Assembly (NCBI GenBank): GCA_024236415.1
Contig: JACKKN010000006.1
Location: 186,001 to 250,000, forward strand
DNA: 64,000 nt
Source: Hyphomicrobiales bacterium
GTDB taxonomy: Bacteria > Pseudomonadota > Alphaproteobacteria > Rhodospirillales > JACKKN01
Direction of reading: 5' to 3'
Under the pieces are notes generated by a model. It ran no database searches. It was not told where the DNA came from and worked only from the letters and a program-made list of their open reading frames with translations. Both the position numbers and the translations under genes were made by a program. The number at the start of each line of letters is the position of its first letter. Position 1 is the first letter of the stretch. Positions 1-8,459 of this stretch are shown here, piece after piece.

Positions 1-838
<838 letters not shown>

Positions 839-843
839 CTGCA

Positions 844-886
844 CTTCCCCTGGCCTTCCCCTGGCCTTCCCCTGGCCTTCCCTTGG
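844..886 (-). repeat. 11-bp tandem repeat that multiplies the Shine-Dalgarno sequence of the ABC gene
   Basis: Read on the minus strand, the leader of the ABC ATPase gene holds three tandem 11-bp units of the form GGGGAAGGCCA (851-861, 862-872, 873-883; the most upstream one is AGGGAAGGCCA). They are followed by one more GGGGAAG at 844-850, which sits five bases before the ATG. Four purine-rich ribosome-binding-like motifs therefore precede the start codon. The repeat is seen directly; an effect on translation is inference. Confidence 0.7.
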
Positions 887-897
887 CACGCCTTAAA

Positions 898-932
898 ATG
901 ACGCATGTGTCATTAATGACATTGACGTCATT
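898..932. promoter_or_regulatory. Twin TGAC palindromes, probable TetR operator
   Basis: In the space between the divergent ABC and TetR genes lie ATGACGCA/TGTGTCAT (898-913, 7 of 8 paired positions) and AATGAC-N6-GTCATT (915-932, perfect 6-bp arms, containing TGACGTCA at 923-930). They are adjacent and face both genes. This arrangement is typical of an autoregulatory TetR operator, so the regulator encoded at 957 is the likely ligand. That assignment is inferred from position only. Confidence 0.55.
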
Positions 933-956
933 TTTTGTTCGTGTCAACATTTTCTT

Positions 957-1721
957 ATGACCACCGATTCCCCCGTCAACGCGTTCACCCTCAGCGAATT
1001 CCTGGCCGAACGGGCGCGCGATCCCGAAAAGGTGCCCAAGCGCGTGCGCACGCGCCGGCGCATCCTGGCCGCCACCGCCGCGGAAATGGAGCGGGTCGGC
1101 TACGACGCCCTGACCGTGGACGGGATCGTCGCCGCCGCCGGCATGGCGCGCGGCACCTTCTACATCTACTACGACAACCGGGCCGAGGCGGCGGTGGCGG
1201 TGCTGCGGCGCTACGCCGCCCTGCAGCGCCGCCTGCGGCCGTACGGCAGCCGGGCCCTGCCGCCGTTCCAGGCCATCTACCGCTACACCCTGTTTCACGT
1301 CACGGTCTATGCCCGGAATGCGGCGGTGCTGGCCGGGCGCGAGGCGCTGATGCGCGAGGCGCCCGAGATCGCCGTCCGCCGCGACCGCGTCAACGAACGC
1401 TGGTGCCGGATCGTCCTGCGCGACCTGTGCACGCGCCTGGACTTTCCGGCGGCGACCCGCGAGGACCCCATCGCCATGTTGCTGGTGCGCGCGGTCATTG
1501 CCATGGCCGACGAGCTGTTGCGCGAGATCTACATCTACAAGTCCCAGAGCCTGAACCAGATCGCCGGCGACGAGCGCCAGGTGACCGAGGTCATCTCCTT
1601 CGTCTGGTACCGGGCCATCTACGGCGAGTCGCCGCCGCTCGAGTCCCTGGACCGGGTCCGCGACCTGGCCGCCATGTACCTGGAGCGGACCCGCGCGCGC
1701 ATGGCCGTGGGCATGGGCTGA
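957..1721 (+). CDS. TetR/AcrR family transcriptional regulator
   Basis: A 254-aa one-component repressor. After an unusually long 35-residue N-terminal arm, the helix-turn-helix domain covers about residues 35-80, with the recognition stretch VAAAGMARGTFYIYYDNRAEA. The rest is the helical ligand-binding half, which resembles no family member I can name. The ATG at 957 has no clear Shine-Dalgarno sequence, only an AT-rich leader, so translation may be leaderless or start elsewhere. Twin TGAC palindromes lie 25-59 bases upstream. Its divergent neighbour is a polyamine/iron-type ABC ATPase gene, so control of that importer as well as itself is the simplest reading. The effector is unknown. Confidence 0.85.
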   Translation: MTTDSPVNAFTLSEFLAERARDPEKVPKRVRTRRRILAATAAEMERVGYDALTVDGIVAAAGMARGTFYIYYDNRAEAAVAVLRRYAALQRRLRPYGSRALPPFQAIYRYTLFHVTVYARNAAVLAGREALMREAPEIAVRRDRVNERWCRIVLRDLCTRLDFPAATREDPIAMLLVRAVIAMADELLREIYIYKSQSLNQIAGDERQVTEVISFVWYRAIYGESPPLESLDRVRDLAAMYLERTRARMAVGMG

Positions 1722-1736
1722 CGGCCCGACCGCCCG

Positions 1737-2480
1737 CTATTGCCGGCCACCGTCGATGAACGCCCGCCACCGGGCCTGCAGGCCGGCGTGGGATTCCCCC
1801 GTGGCCGCCCGGTAGTCGCCGCTGCGGTACAGGCGGTCCATGAACCGCGCCGTGTCGCCGGCGAAAATTTCCTCGATCAGCCATTGCACCCAGGATCCGG
1901 CCACGGCATAGGCGGCGCGGCGGGCGGCCACGTCCTTGCGCGCCGGGCCGCCCAGCACGGTCTCGGCGTCGGCCGGGGATTTGACGGCGGCGCCGGCAGG
2001 GGCCGACAGGCGGGCGGCGGTGGCGTGCACCGTGCGGCGGTAGTTGGGCCAGCCCCGCGCCGTGCCGACCCGTTCCTGGGCATACACGGCCAGGCCCTCC
2101 TTCAGCACCTGCGACGCCCAGCCCCGGGCCAGCAGGTGGGTGATCTCGTGGGCGGTGATGGCCGTGCCCCGGCGCAGGGTGCGCGACGGGATGTGCACCG
2201 TTGCCGGCGGCCGGTGGAAGGCCACGGGCCGGTCCGCCACCACCACCCGCACCGGGCCCACGTCGGACCGGAACAGGCGGCGCAGGGCGGCGTATTCCCG
2301 CGCCGCCCGGTCCGCCAGGTCCGCCAGCAGGGGGGCGGGCAGGGCCGGGTCGCGGCTGGCCACCCGCACCGTGCCGTCGGCGCTGGCGACATCGGCACCG
2401 GCGCCGGCACCGGCGCCGGCCGGGGCCGGCGCGGCGGCGACCAGCAGCAGGCCCAACAGTCCCCAGGCGATGCGGCCCAT
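1737..2480 (-). CDS. Secreted zinc metallopeptidase-like protein (HExxH, peptidase MA-like)
   Basis: A 247-aa exported protein. The N-terminus (MGRIAWGLLGLLLVAAAPAPAGA) is a Sec signal peptide, followed by a Gly/Ala repeat. The mature part contains ITAHEITHLLA, an HExxH zinc site, and 18 residues later a conserved GLAVYAQ stretch whose context suits the third ligand of a gluzincin. This matches the peptidase MA-like fold. The ATG at 2480 is preferred to an in-frame ATG at 2588 because it places the signal peptide at the terminus and has GGGGAA seven bases upstream. It is convergent with the TetR gene, with 15 bases between the stops. The substrate is unknown; a periplasmic protease is likely. 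Confidence 0.7.
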   Translation of the reverse strand: MGRIAWGLLGLLLVAAAPAPAGAGAGAGADVASADGTVRVASRDPALPAPLLADLADRAAREYAALRRLFRSDVGPVRVVVADRPVAFHRPPATVHIPSRTLRRGTAITAHEITHLLARGWASQVLKEGLAVYAQERVGTARGWPNYRRTVHATAARLSAPAGAAVKSPADAETVLGGPARKDVAARRAAYAVAGSWVQWLIEEIFAGDTARFMDRLYRSGDYRAATGESHAGLQARWRAFIDGGRQ

Positions 2481-2655
2481 GGTATTTCCCCGATCCTGGC
2501 GTGGCATCGCACCTTCATACCGCCATTCCCCCGCCTTGCCCAAGGGGTCCCGCCTTTGCCGCACAATGGGACGCGCCGCCGTTGCCACACCCCGATAAAC
2601 ATCCCATAATCGGGACCTTAGAAAGAATCAACGCGACCAATCCGGGAGGTAGACC

Positions 2656-3948
2656 ATGGGGGCCACGGCGGTGTGGCAGGGCGGCGCGGTGACCCCGCGC
2701 CTGCGCCTGGACGACGAGGAGAAGGCCATGCTGGCCGGCGAGCTGGGGCCGGCGCGCCAGTACGCCATGGAGCAGATCGTGCGCGTCGGCGACTTCTTCG
2801 ACGCCGCCGACTGCGTGCCCGTGTCGCAGGTCCACCTGATGGCCGACCCCGAGTCCCTGGGCGCCGCCGGGGTCGAGTTCCTGGAGCGCCTGGCGGCCCT
2901 GCCGGCGGACCAGCGCAAGGTGCGGGTGCCGACGGTGACCGACCCCCGCGGGGTCGACTTCGAGGCCTACCGCGAGCTGGGCCAGAGCGACGAGATGGCC
3001 GACCTGGAGCGCCGCGCCGTGGCCGCCTTCACCAGCCTGGGCATCCTGATGACCGACACCTGCATCAACTACCAGACCGTGATGCCGCCGGTGCTGGGCG
3101 AGCACCTGGCCTTCGGCGACACCGGCTCGTCCATCTACGCCAACAGCGTGCAGGGCGCGCGCACCAACTTCCAGGGTGGGCCGTCGGCCCTGGCGGCGGC
3201 GCTCAGCGGCCGGGTGCCGCGCTACGGCTACCACCTGGACGCCTGCCGCCGCGGGCGCAAGCTGTTCGACCTGCGCGACCGGCCCCGCGACCTGGCCCAC
3301 TGGGGCGCCGTCGGCGGCATCATCGGCCGGCAGATGGAGTCCTACTGGGACGTGCCGGTGATCACCGGCGTCGACGGCACGCCGACCTCGGACGAGTTGA
3401 AGCAGCTCGGCGCCGCCCTGGCCAGCTTCGGCTCGACGCCGCTCTTTCACATGGTCGGCGTCACCCCCGAGGCGCCGGACCTGGCCGCCGTGTTCGACGG
3501 CGACCCGCCGCCGCCGGTGGCCATCGACGCCGCCGCCATCGCCGCCTTCGTCGACTCCTACCGGCCCGCGGACGACCAGCTCGACGTGGTGGTGTTCTCG
3601 GCGCCGCAGCTCTCGCTGGTCGAGATGCGCACCCTGGCCGACCTGCTGGCCGGCCGCCGGGTGCACGACGGCGTCACCCTGCTGGCCGCCACCTCGCCCG
3701 AGATCGCCGCCGCGTGCGAGCGCATGGGCATCGCCGCCACCATCCGCGACGCCGGGGGGCGGGTCTTGAAAGGGGTCTGCTTCTACCAGATGTACGCCCG
3801 CGAGATCGGCGAGGCGCGGGGCTGGCGGCGGCTGATGACCAACTCGGCCAAGCTGGTCAACATCATCGCCGGCTACGGCTACGAGCCGCTGCTGGGCTCC
3901 ATGGAGCGCTGCGTCGACAGCGCCGTCGCCGGGAGGATCCTGCCATGA
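2656..3948 (+). CDS. Aconitase X large (catalytic) subunit
   Basis: A 430-aa member of the DUF521/AcnX family, the catalytic half of a dehydratase related to aconitase. Family hallmarks are CINYQTVMPPVLGEH near residue 137, then SIYANSVQGARTNFQGGPSALAAALSG, and the C-terminal TNSAKLVNIIAGYG. Characterised bacterial AcnX enzymes dehydrate cis-3-hydroxy-L-proline, while archaeal ones act on phosphomevalonate; the first activity is more plausible here, but no proline-pathway neighbour confirms it. The ATG has GGGAGG six bases upstream. Its stop overlaps the start of the small-subunit gene as ATGA, so the two are translationally coupled. Confidence 0.9.
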   Translation: MGATAVWQGGAVTPRLRLDDEEKAMLAGELGPARQYAMEQIVRVGDFFDAADCVPVSQVHLMADPESLGAAGVEFLERLAALPADQRKVRVPTVTDPRGVDFEAYRELGQSDEMADLERRAVAAFTSLGILMTDTCINYQTVMPPVLGEHLAFGDTGSSIYANSVQGARTNFQGGPSALAAALSGRVPRYGYHLDACRRGRKLFDLRDRPRDLAHWGAVGGIIGRQMESYWDVPVITGVDGTPTSDELKQLGAALASFGSTPLFHMVGVTPEAPDLAAVFDGDPPPPVAIDAAAIAAFVDSYRPADDQLDVVVFSAPQLSLVEMRTLADLLAGRRVHDGVTLLAATSPEIAAACERMGIAATIRDAGGRVLKGVCFYQMYAREIGEARGWRRLMTNSAKLVNIIAGYGYEPLLGSMERCVDSAVAGRILP

Positions 3949-4379
3949 GCACCCAGGCCACAACCGTCCTGCGCGGCCACCCGGGCATCGGCGCCAAGGT
4001 CACCGGCCGCGCCCTGGTGGCCCACGACAATTTCAGCGCCCGCTACGACCTGAACCGCATCGAGGGCGTGTTCTCGCGGCCCCAGCACGCCCTGTTCGGC
4101 CAGAACTACGTCGACACGGTGCTGGTCCTGAACATCGCCAAGGGCGGGGTCGCCACCGCCTGGATGCTGCACGAGATGGCGTCGCGCGGCATGGCGCCCC
4201 GGGCCCTGGTGCTGAACGCCGCCAACCCGATCATGGCCCAGGGCGCGGCCTTCGCCGACCTGCCGTTCCTGGACCGGTTCGACTCCGACGTCACCGAATT
4301 CGTGCGCACCGGCGACCTGGTGGCGGTGGACCCGGCGGCGGGCACCCTCGAGATCCTGGAACGCGCCGCCGGGGCATAG
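3945..4379 (+). CDS. Aconitase X small (swivel) subunit
   Basis: This 144-aa DUF126-type subunit corresponds to the swivelling domain of aconitases. It is recognised by VLNAANPIMAQGAAFADLPFLDRFDSD near residues 85-110, the usual substrate-loop region of AcnX small subunits. The ATG at 3945 overlaps the TGA of the large-subunit gene. Together they should form the heterodimeric form of AcnX. A hairpin at 4424-4446 follows the gene. Confidence 0.88.
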   Translation: MSTQATTVLRGHPGIGAKVTGRALVAHDNFSARYDLNRIEGVFSRPQHALFGQNYVDTVLVLNIAKGGVATAWMLHEMASRGMAPRALVLNAANPIMAQGAAFADLPFLDRFDSDVTEFVRTGDLVAVDPAAGTLEILERAAGA

Positions 4380-4423
4380 CGGCCGGTTCCACCCTGTACA
4401 TCCCCGGCGCAACCGACGAAAAT

Positions 4424-4446
4424 GGCGCCGGCGCGGGTCCGGCGCC
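4424..4446. terminator. GC-rich hairpin after the aconitase X genes
   Basis: GGCGCCGG (4424-4431) and CCGGCGCC (4439-4446) form a perfect 8-bp stem with a 7-base loop between the AcnX small-subunit gene and the coupling ATPase gene. There is no T-run after it, so it is at best a weak or factor-assisted terminator. It is the only visible boundary between the two transcription units. Confidence 0.3.
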
Positions 4447-4472
4447 CGCGGTGGAGGAAACGGGGGAAAGAC

Positions 4473-6593
4473 ATGGCCCGAAAAGTTGCCGAAACCATCG
4501 CCGAGGACGGCCTGCTGGTGGGCTGGTCGCTGGAGCACCAGCGGCGCAAGCGCATCTTCGGTTTCGAGGGGGCGTCGGACCGCGACCCGGACGTGCCCAT
4601 CAAGCACCTGGAGCCGATCCTGTTCCAGGACACGGGCCACCTGGTTTCCGTGGCCCCCACCGGGGCCGGCAAGGGCACCGGCTGCATCATCCCGGCCCTG
4701 CTGCGCCACAAGGGGCCGGTCATCGTCATCGACCCCAAGGGCGAGAACTACGCCGTCACCGCCCGCCGCCGGCGCGAGATGGGCCAGGACGTGATCCTGC
4801 TGGACCCCTTTGGAATCACCGGCGCCGCCGACCGCGCCGCCTTCAACCCCATCGACGTGATCAAGCGCGCCGACGGCACCGTGGACGCCGACGAGGTGGC
4901 GGCCATCGCCACCCTGGCCTCGCCCAGCGTGGCCCAGCGCGGCGACAGCAAGAATGCCTTCTGGGACAACATGGGCCGGCAGCTCTTGATGGCGCTGATC
5001 CTGTACGTGATCCACGTGCGCGGGCCCGAGGACCACAACCTGGGCCATGTGGTGCGCCTGCTGAACAGCGACATCGAGGACTTCGACCGCATGGCCAAGG
5101 ACATGGCGCGCAGCGACAGCGCCGACCTGCGCCAGATCGCCGGCGTGCTCAGCAACCCGGCGTCCGAGACCCTGGGCGGCTACCTGGCCCACGCGCTGGA
5201 GCAGCTCGCCTACATCCGCGGCGCCGACGTGGTGTCGGCCCTGGACCGGACCACCTTCGACCCCGAGGCCATCGTCCGCGGCGACCCGCTGTCGGTCTAC
5301 CTGGTGCTGCCGCCGGCCAAGCTGGAAAGCCACTCGGGCCTGCTGCGCCTGTGGGTGGGCTGCTTCATGGGCCTGCTGACCCGGCGCCGCCACCGGGTCG
5401 AGCAGCCGACCCTGTTCGTGGTCGACGAGGCGGCGCAGCTTGGCCACATGCCGCAGTTGAAGCAGGCCATCACCCTGCTGCGCGGCTACGGCGTGCAGGT
5501 GTGGAGCTTCTGGCAGGACCTGGGGCAGCTGCAGACCCTGTACCCCCGGGACTGGACCGTGATCCTGAACAACTGCAAGGTGCACCAGTTCTTCGGCGCC
5601 CGCACCTGGATGGCGGCCGAGCAGATCCGCCAGGTCACCGGCCTGTTCAGCGCCGACGCCATCCTGACCCTGGCCCACCACGAGATGCTGCTGTCGGTGG
5701 CCGGCGACGAGACGGTGATCGCGCGCCTGCCCAACTACCGGTCCGACACGCCGTTCGCCGGCATGGTCGACGAGAACCCCTTCTACAGCGCCGCGCCGCC
5801 GCCCGAGCCCGCGCCGGACCAGGACGCGCCGCAGCGGGTCTACCGGCGCAACAAGCCGGTCGACAATGTGGCCGACGCGCCGTCCGAGGCCCTGATGGAC
5901 TGGTCCAAGACCGCCGCCGCCGGCGGCGCCACCAACCTGCTGCGCCACTACGCCGTCAACCCAGACGCCTGGACCACCCTGGACGACGGCGCGCGCGATG
6001 GCGTGCTGGACCGCATCGCGCCGCGGCTGGAACAACAGCCCTATCCCACCGACACGGCGCGCCTGTCGCGCTGGTCCATGCCCTTCTTCAAGGACGTGGA
6101 CCTCTACTGCCTGCACCTGGACGACGGCGGGCGCGGGCGCCTGGCCTTCTTCGCCGCCTCGCCCCAGCGCCTGTACTTCTTCGACGGCACGTCCGACCGC
6201 ATCCACGCCATGAACGAGAACGAGGGGCTGGATCTGGATTCCCACAACGTCATCGACTACCTGTTCTTCTTCTCGGCCACCATCATCACCGAGGAGGGGC
6301 GGTTCCTGATCGTCGACGAGTTCGAGGACATCCTGTGGAGCGAGCAGCCGGAATCGGACATCGAGGAGATGCTGCGCGATTCGCTGGGCCCCGTGCGCCT
6401 GACCGACCCGGGCCAGGACAGGGACGCGCCCTTCATGCTGGAGGCGGCGGTGCTGTACGGCGATTCCCTGTTCCGGGCCAGGTTCCGCACCCACCGTGAC
6501 GGCAACGTCGAGATGGTCGGCGACGAGCCCATCATGACCGGCCTGCGGGTGGACGGCGACCGCACCTTCAAGGACATGTTCCTGGCGCTGTGA
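4473..6593 (+). CDS. VirD4/TraG-like coupling ATPase lacking a membrane anchor, with an extra C-terminal domain
   Basis: A 706-aa P-loop ATPase of the type IV coupling protein class. Walker A is APTGAGKGTG at 61-70, followed by VIVIDPKGENY; Walker B is LFVVDEAAQLG at 314-324, followed by the VWSFWQDLGQL stretch usual in VirD4/TraG. Canonical members start with two transmembrane helices; this one begins directly with soluble sequence. After a proline-rich linker at about 440-455, residues 530-706 form a domain absent from ordinary coupling proteins. That domain is clearly related to the protein encoded convergently at 6612-7295. No relaxase, mating-pore or origin-of-transfer sequence is nearby. 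Start: ATG at 4473, three bases after GGGGGAAAG. A DNA or protein pump or motor role is inference. Confidence 0.85.
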   Translation: MARKVAETIAEDGLLVGWSLEHQRRKRIFGFEGASDRDPDVPIKHLEPILFQDTGHLVSVAPTGAGKGTGCIIPALLRHKGPVIVIDPKGENYAVTARRRREMGQDVILLDPFGITGAADRAAFNPIDVIKRADGTVDADEVAAIATLASPSVAQRGDSKNAFWDNMGRQLLMALILYVIHVRGPEDHNLGHVVRLLNSDIEDFDRMAKDMARSDSADLRQIAGVLSNPASETLGGYLAHALEQLAYIRGADVVSALDRTTFDPEAIVRGDPLSVYLVLPPAKLESHSGLLRLWVGCFMGLLTRRRHRVEQPTLFVVDEAAQLGHMPQLKQAITLLRGYGVQVWSFWQDLGQLQTLYPRDWTVILNNCKVHQFFGARTWMAAEQIRQVTGLFSADAILTLAHHEMLLSVAGDETVIARLPNYRSDTPFAGMVDENPFYSAAPPPEPAPDQDAPQRVYRRNKPVDNVADAPSEALMDWSKTAAAGGATNLLRHYAVNPDAWTTLDDGARDGVLDRIAPRLEQQPYPTDTARLSRWSMPFFKDVDLYCLHLDDGGRGRLAFFAASPQRLYFFDGTSDRIHAMNENEGLDLDSHNVIDYLFFFSATIITEEGRFLIVDEFEDILWSEQPESDIEEMLRDSLGPVRLTDPGQDRDAPFMLEAAVLYGDSLFRARFRTHRDGNVEMVGDEPIMTGLRVDGDRTFKDMFLAL

Positions 6594-6611
6594 ACGGAAA
6601 GCGGGCGGGGA

Positions 6612-7295
6612 TCAGACGTCGACCGGGTTGTCCGGGTCGCTGCCCACGGTTTCCAGCAGCATTTCCTCGTCCGCCATGGACACCATGCCGTCGGCGGCCA
6701 CCGCCACGGTGGCCGCGAACAGGCCGTCCTTGAACAGGATCGTGGCACGCAGCCGATAACCGCCGTCGCCGTCCGCCTCGGCCAGGATCAGGGGGTGCAG
6801 GTGGGCCGCCACCTGGCGCTGCCGCGCCGGGTCGGGGTCGCCGGCGAAGTTGATGTCGTCCAGGCGCTCGACCACGTGGAAATGGCCGTGGCGCCCGCGC
6901 ACGGCGGCGAAGAAGAAGCGCACGTAGTCGCGCACGTTGCCGCCGTTCAGGGCGATGGGCACGGTCCTGTTCAGGTCGTAGACGACGGCGTTGGTGCCGT
7001 CCAGCAGGCGCGCGGCGCGGTCGCCGGACACCGCATGGCGCGGGTTGCCGTCGGTCATGACCGTGGGGTTGACCAGTTCGCACAGGGCGTGGCCGGGATA
7101 GAAGGGTAGGGGCCGGGTGCGGGCCAGGGTGTAGTCCGGGTCCAGGGGGGCGCCAGGCAGGCCCGGGTCCAGGCGGGCCAGCAGGGCGCGCACGGCGTCC
7201 AGCTCCATGTGCTCCCAGTCCCGCCGGCCGCCGTCGCCGGCGGCGGCGCGGGCCCATTCCCGTGACAGCGTTTGCGCGTCCATGGCGGCCAGCAT
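6612..7295 (-). CDS. Uncharacterised protein homologous to the C-terminal domain of the adjacent coupling ATPase
   Basis: A 227-aa protein with no signal peptide or membrane segment and no family I can name. Residues 99-148 align without gaps to residues 571-620 of the neighbouring ATPase with 17 of 50 identities (shared DGT, N, L, NVxDY, FF, A, GxF, V and DI). A second block, 180-214 against 654-688, has 12 of 35. An LPFY/MPFF block also matches about 35 residues before the first one. So both genes carry the same domain. The genes converge with 18 bases between stops. The ATG at 7295 is chosen over 7373 and 7283 because AAGGG lies seven bases upstream. Function unknown; a partner or regulator of the ATPase is a reasonable guess. 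Confidence 0.75.
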   Translation of the reverse strand: MLAAMDAQTLSREWARAAAGDGGRRDWEHMELDAVRALLARLDPGLPGAPLDPDYTLARTRPLPFYPGHALCELVNPTVMTDGNPRHAVSGDRAARLLDGTNAVVYDLNRTVPIALNGGNVRDYVRFFFAAVRGRHGHFHVVERLDDINFAGDPDPARQRQVAAHLHPLILAEADGDGGYRLRATILFKDGLFAATVAVAADGMVSMADEEMLLETVGSDPDNPVDV

Positions 7296-7382
7296 ATCCG
7301 CGCCCTTTTCCCGTTGAAAGGTGCCTTGCACCGATCCGTCGGACGGGCAACAATGAACTTTGCCTGGAATCAAGGAGCCGTC

Positions 7383-7571
7383 ATGGCCACCGTACAGGAT
7401 ATTTCCGTCAAGCTGCTGCAGGATGCGGCCACATTCTTTCGCACCATCGGCGAGCAGAATCCCGAACTGGAAGAGCAGATGATCGGCAACGCCGACGTCT
7501 ACGACCAGGTCGCCGGCCTGCTGGCCCAGGACCCGTTCACCGAGCTTTCCGCCGGCGGCGACGGGGAATAG
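7383..7571 (+). CDS. Small acidic hypothetical protein (62 aa)
   Basis: An unrecognised 62-residue protein with the amphipathic start ATVQDISVKLLQDAATFFRTIGEQ and an acidic, Gly-rich tail. There is no signal peptide or cysteine. The gene is credible: AAGGAG lies five bases upstream of the ATG, codon use is GC-rich at third positions, and it has its own 87-bp divergent space with the 227-aa gene. It may be regulated together with that gene and belong to the coupling-ATPase locus. It converges on the glycosyltransferase operon with 21 bases between stops. Confidence 0.65.
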   Translation: MATVQDISVKLLQDAATFFRTIGEQNPELEEQMIGNADVYDQVAGLLAQDPFTELSAGGDGE

Positions 7572-7592
7572 GCCGGCCGCGGCCCCTTCCGC

Positions 7593-8459
7593 CTACTTGA
7601 AGAACCGGAACACCGGGTTCAGCGCCAGCTGGACGTGGCGCAGGTGCTGTGCCTTGGAGAACCGCTTCGGCTTCAGGGGCAGGCCCCAGACCAGTCCGTC
7701 GGGCTTGTTCCACTTGGCGCGGAAGTGGGCGTCGGCGCGGGCCCGGGTCTCGTCGCGGGTGCGGTAGGCGCGGTAGCCGCTGGCCTGGGCGCTGGCCGAC
7801 GGCGGCCGGTGCACGCAGACGAAGTCCGGCACCGTGGCGAACTTCCAGCGGCCGCGCGCCTTGTGGGTCAGGTAGAAGTCCTCGTGCTCGCGGGTGATCT
7901 TGTAGGCCGGGTCCCACAGGGCGTCATCGAACACCCGCATGTCGAACAGGGCCAGGTTGGTGATCATGTCGGTCACGTGGTAGGGCGGCACGCCCGGCCG
8001 CTCCACCCGCCCGGCGCGGCGGGCGAATCCGATGTCCTGCACCACGCAGCGGTCGAACACGAACAGGTTGCCGGTGTTGGAATAGGCCGGCCCGCCCACG
8101 TGGTCCGCCCACATGCCGGCGGCGCCGCCCAGGGCGGGGTCCGAGTCCAGGACCCGGCGCAGGAGGCCCAGGTCCCCGGTCAGCTCCATGTCGTCGTCCA
8201 TCAGCAGGAAGTAGGGGGTGGCGCAGGCCTCGACCAGCCGGTTGCGGCCGTACGACAGGCCGCTGTCGAAGGGCAGCTCCAGCACCCGCAGCGGCAGGCG
8301 GTCGGCGTGCCTGGCATAGAGCGCGCGGCGGGCGTCGTCCATGTGGCTGTCGTCGGCGACGACGACCTGCGCGAACCCCTTGCCCGCCAGCGAGGCCAGG
8401 GCCGCGTCCAGTTCGGCCGTGCGGATGAAGGCCTTGATGCCCACGGTGACGTCCTTCAC
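7593..8459 (-). CDS. Glycosyltransferase family 2 protein
   Basis: A 288-aa GT-A fold glycosyltransferase. The N-terminus TVGIKAFIRTAELDAALASL is the family nucleotide-sugar binding start; YFLLMDDDMEL near residue 85 carries the metal-binding DxD; ITREHEDFYL near 195 fits the catalytic-base region. The start is a GTG at 8459 that overlaps the TGA of the upstream gene as GTGA, so it is coupled to it. It is last in a three-gene minus-strand operon with two GT4 enzymes, pointing to a cell-surface polysaccharide or glycolipid. The sugar is not predictable. Confidence 0.85.
   Translation of the reverse strand: MKDVTVGIKAFIRTAELDAALASLAGKGFAQVVVADDSHMDDARRALYARHADRLPLRVLELPFDSGLSYGRNRLVEACATPYFLLMDDDMELTGDLGLLRRVLDSDPALGGAAGMWADHVGGPAYSNTGNLFVFDRCVVQDIGFARRAGRVERPGVPPYHVTDMITNLALFDMRVFDDALWDPAYKITREHEDFYLTHKARGRWKFATVPDFVCVHRPPSASAQASGYRAYRTRDETRARADAHFRAKWNKPDGLVWGLPLKPKRFSKAQHLRHVQLALNPVFRFFK

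Noticed and set aside
847..886. Minisatellite within a coding gene
   Set aside because: It is upstream of the ABC gene start and no protein family extends through it.
4473..6593. The coupling ATPase as evidence for a conjugative plasmid or integrated element
   Set aside because: No relaxase, VirB/Tra genes, integrase, attachment site or change of base composition was found around it.
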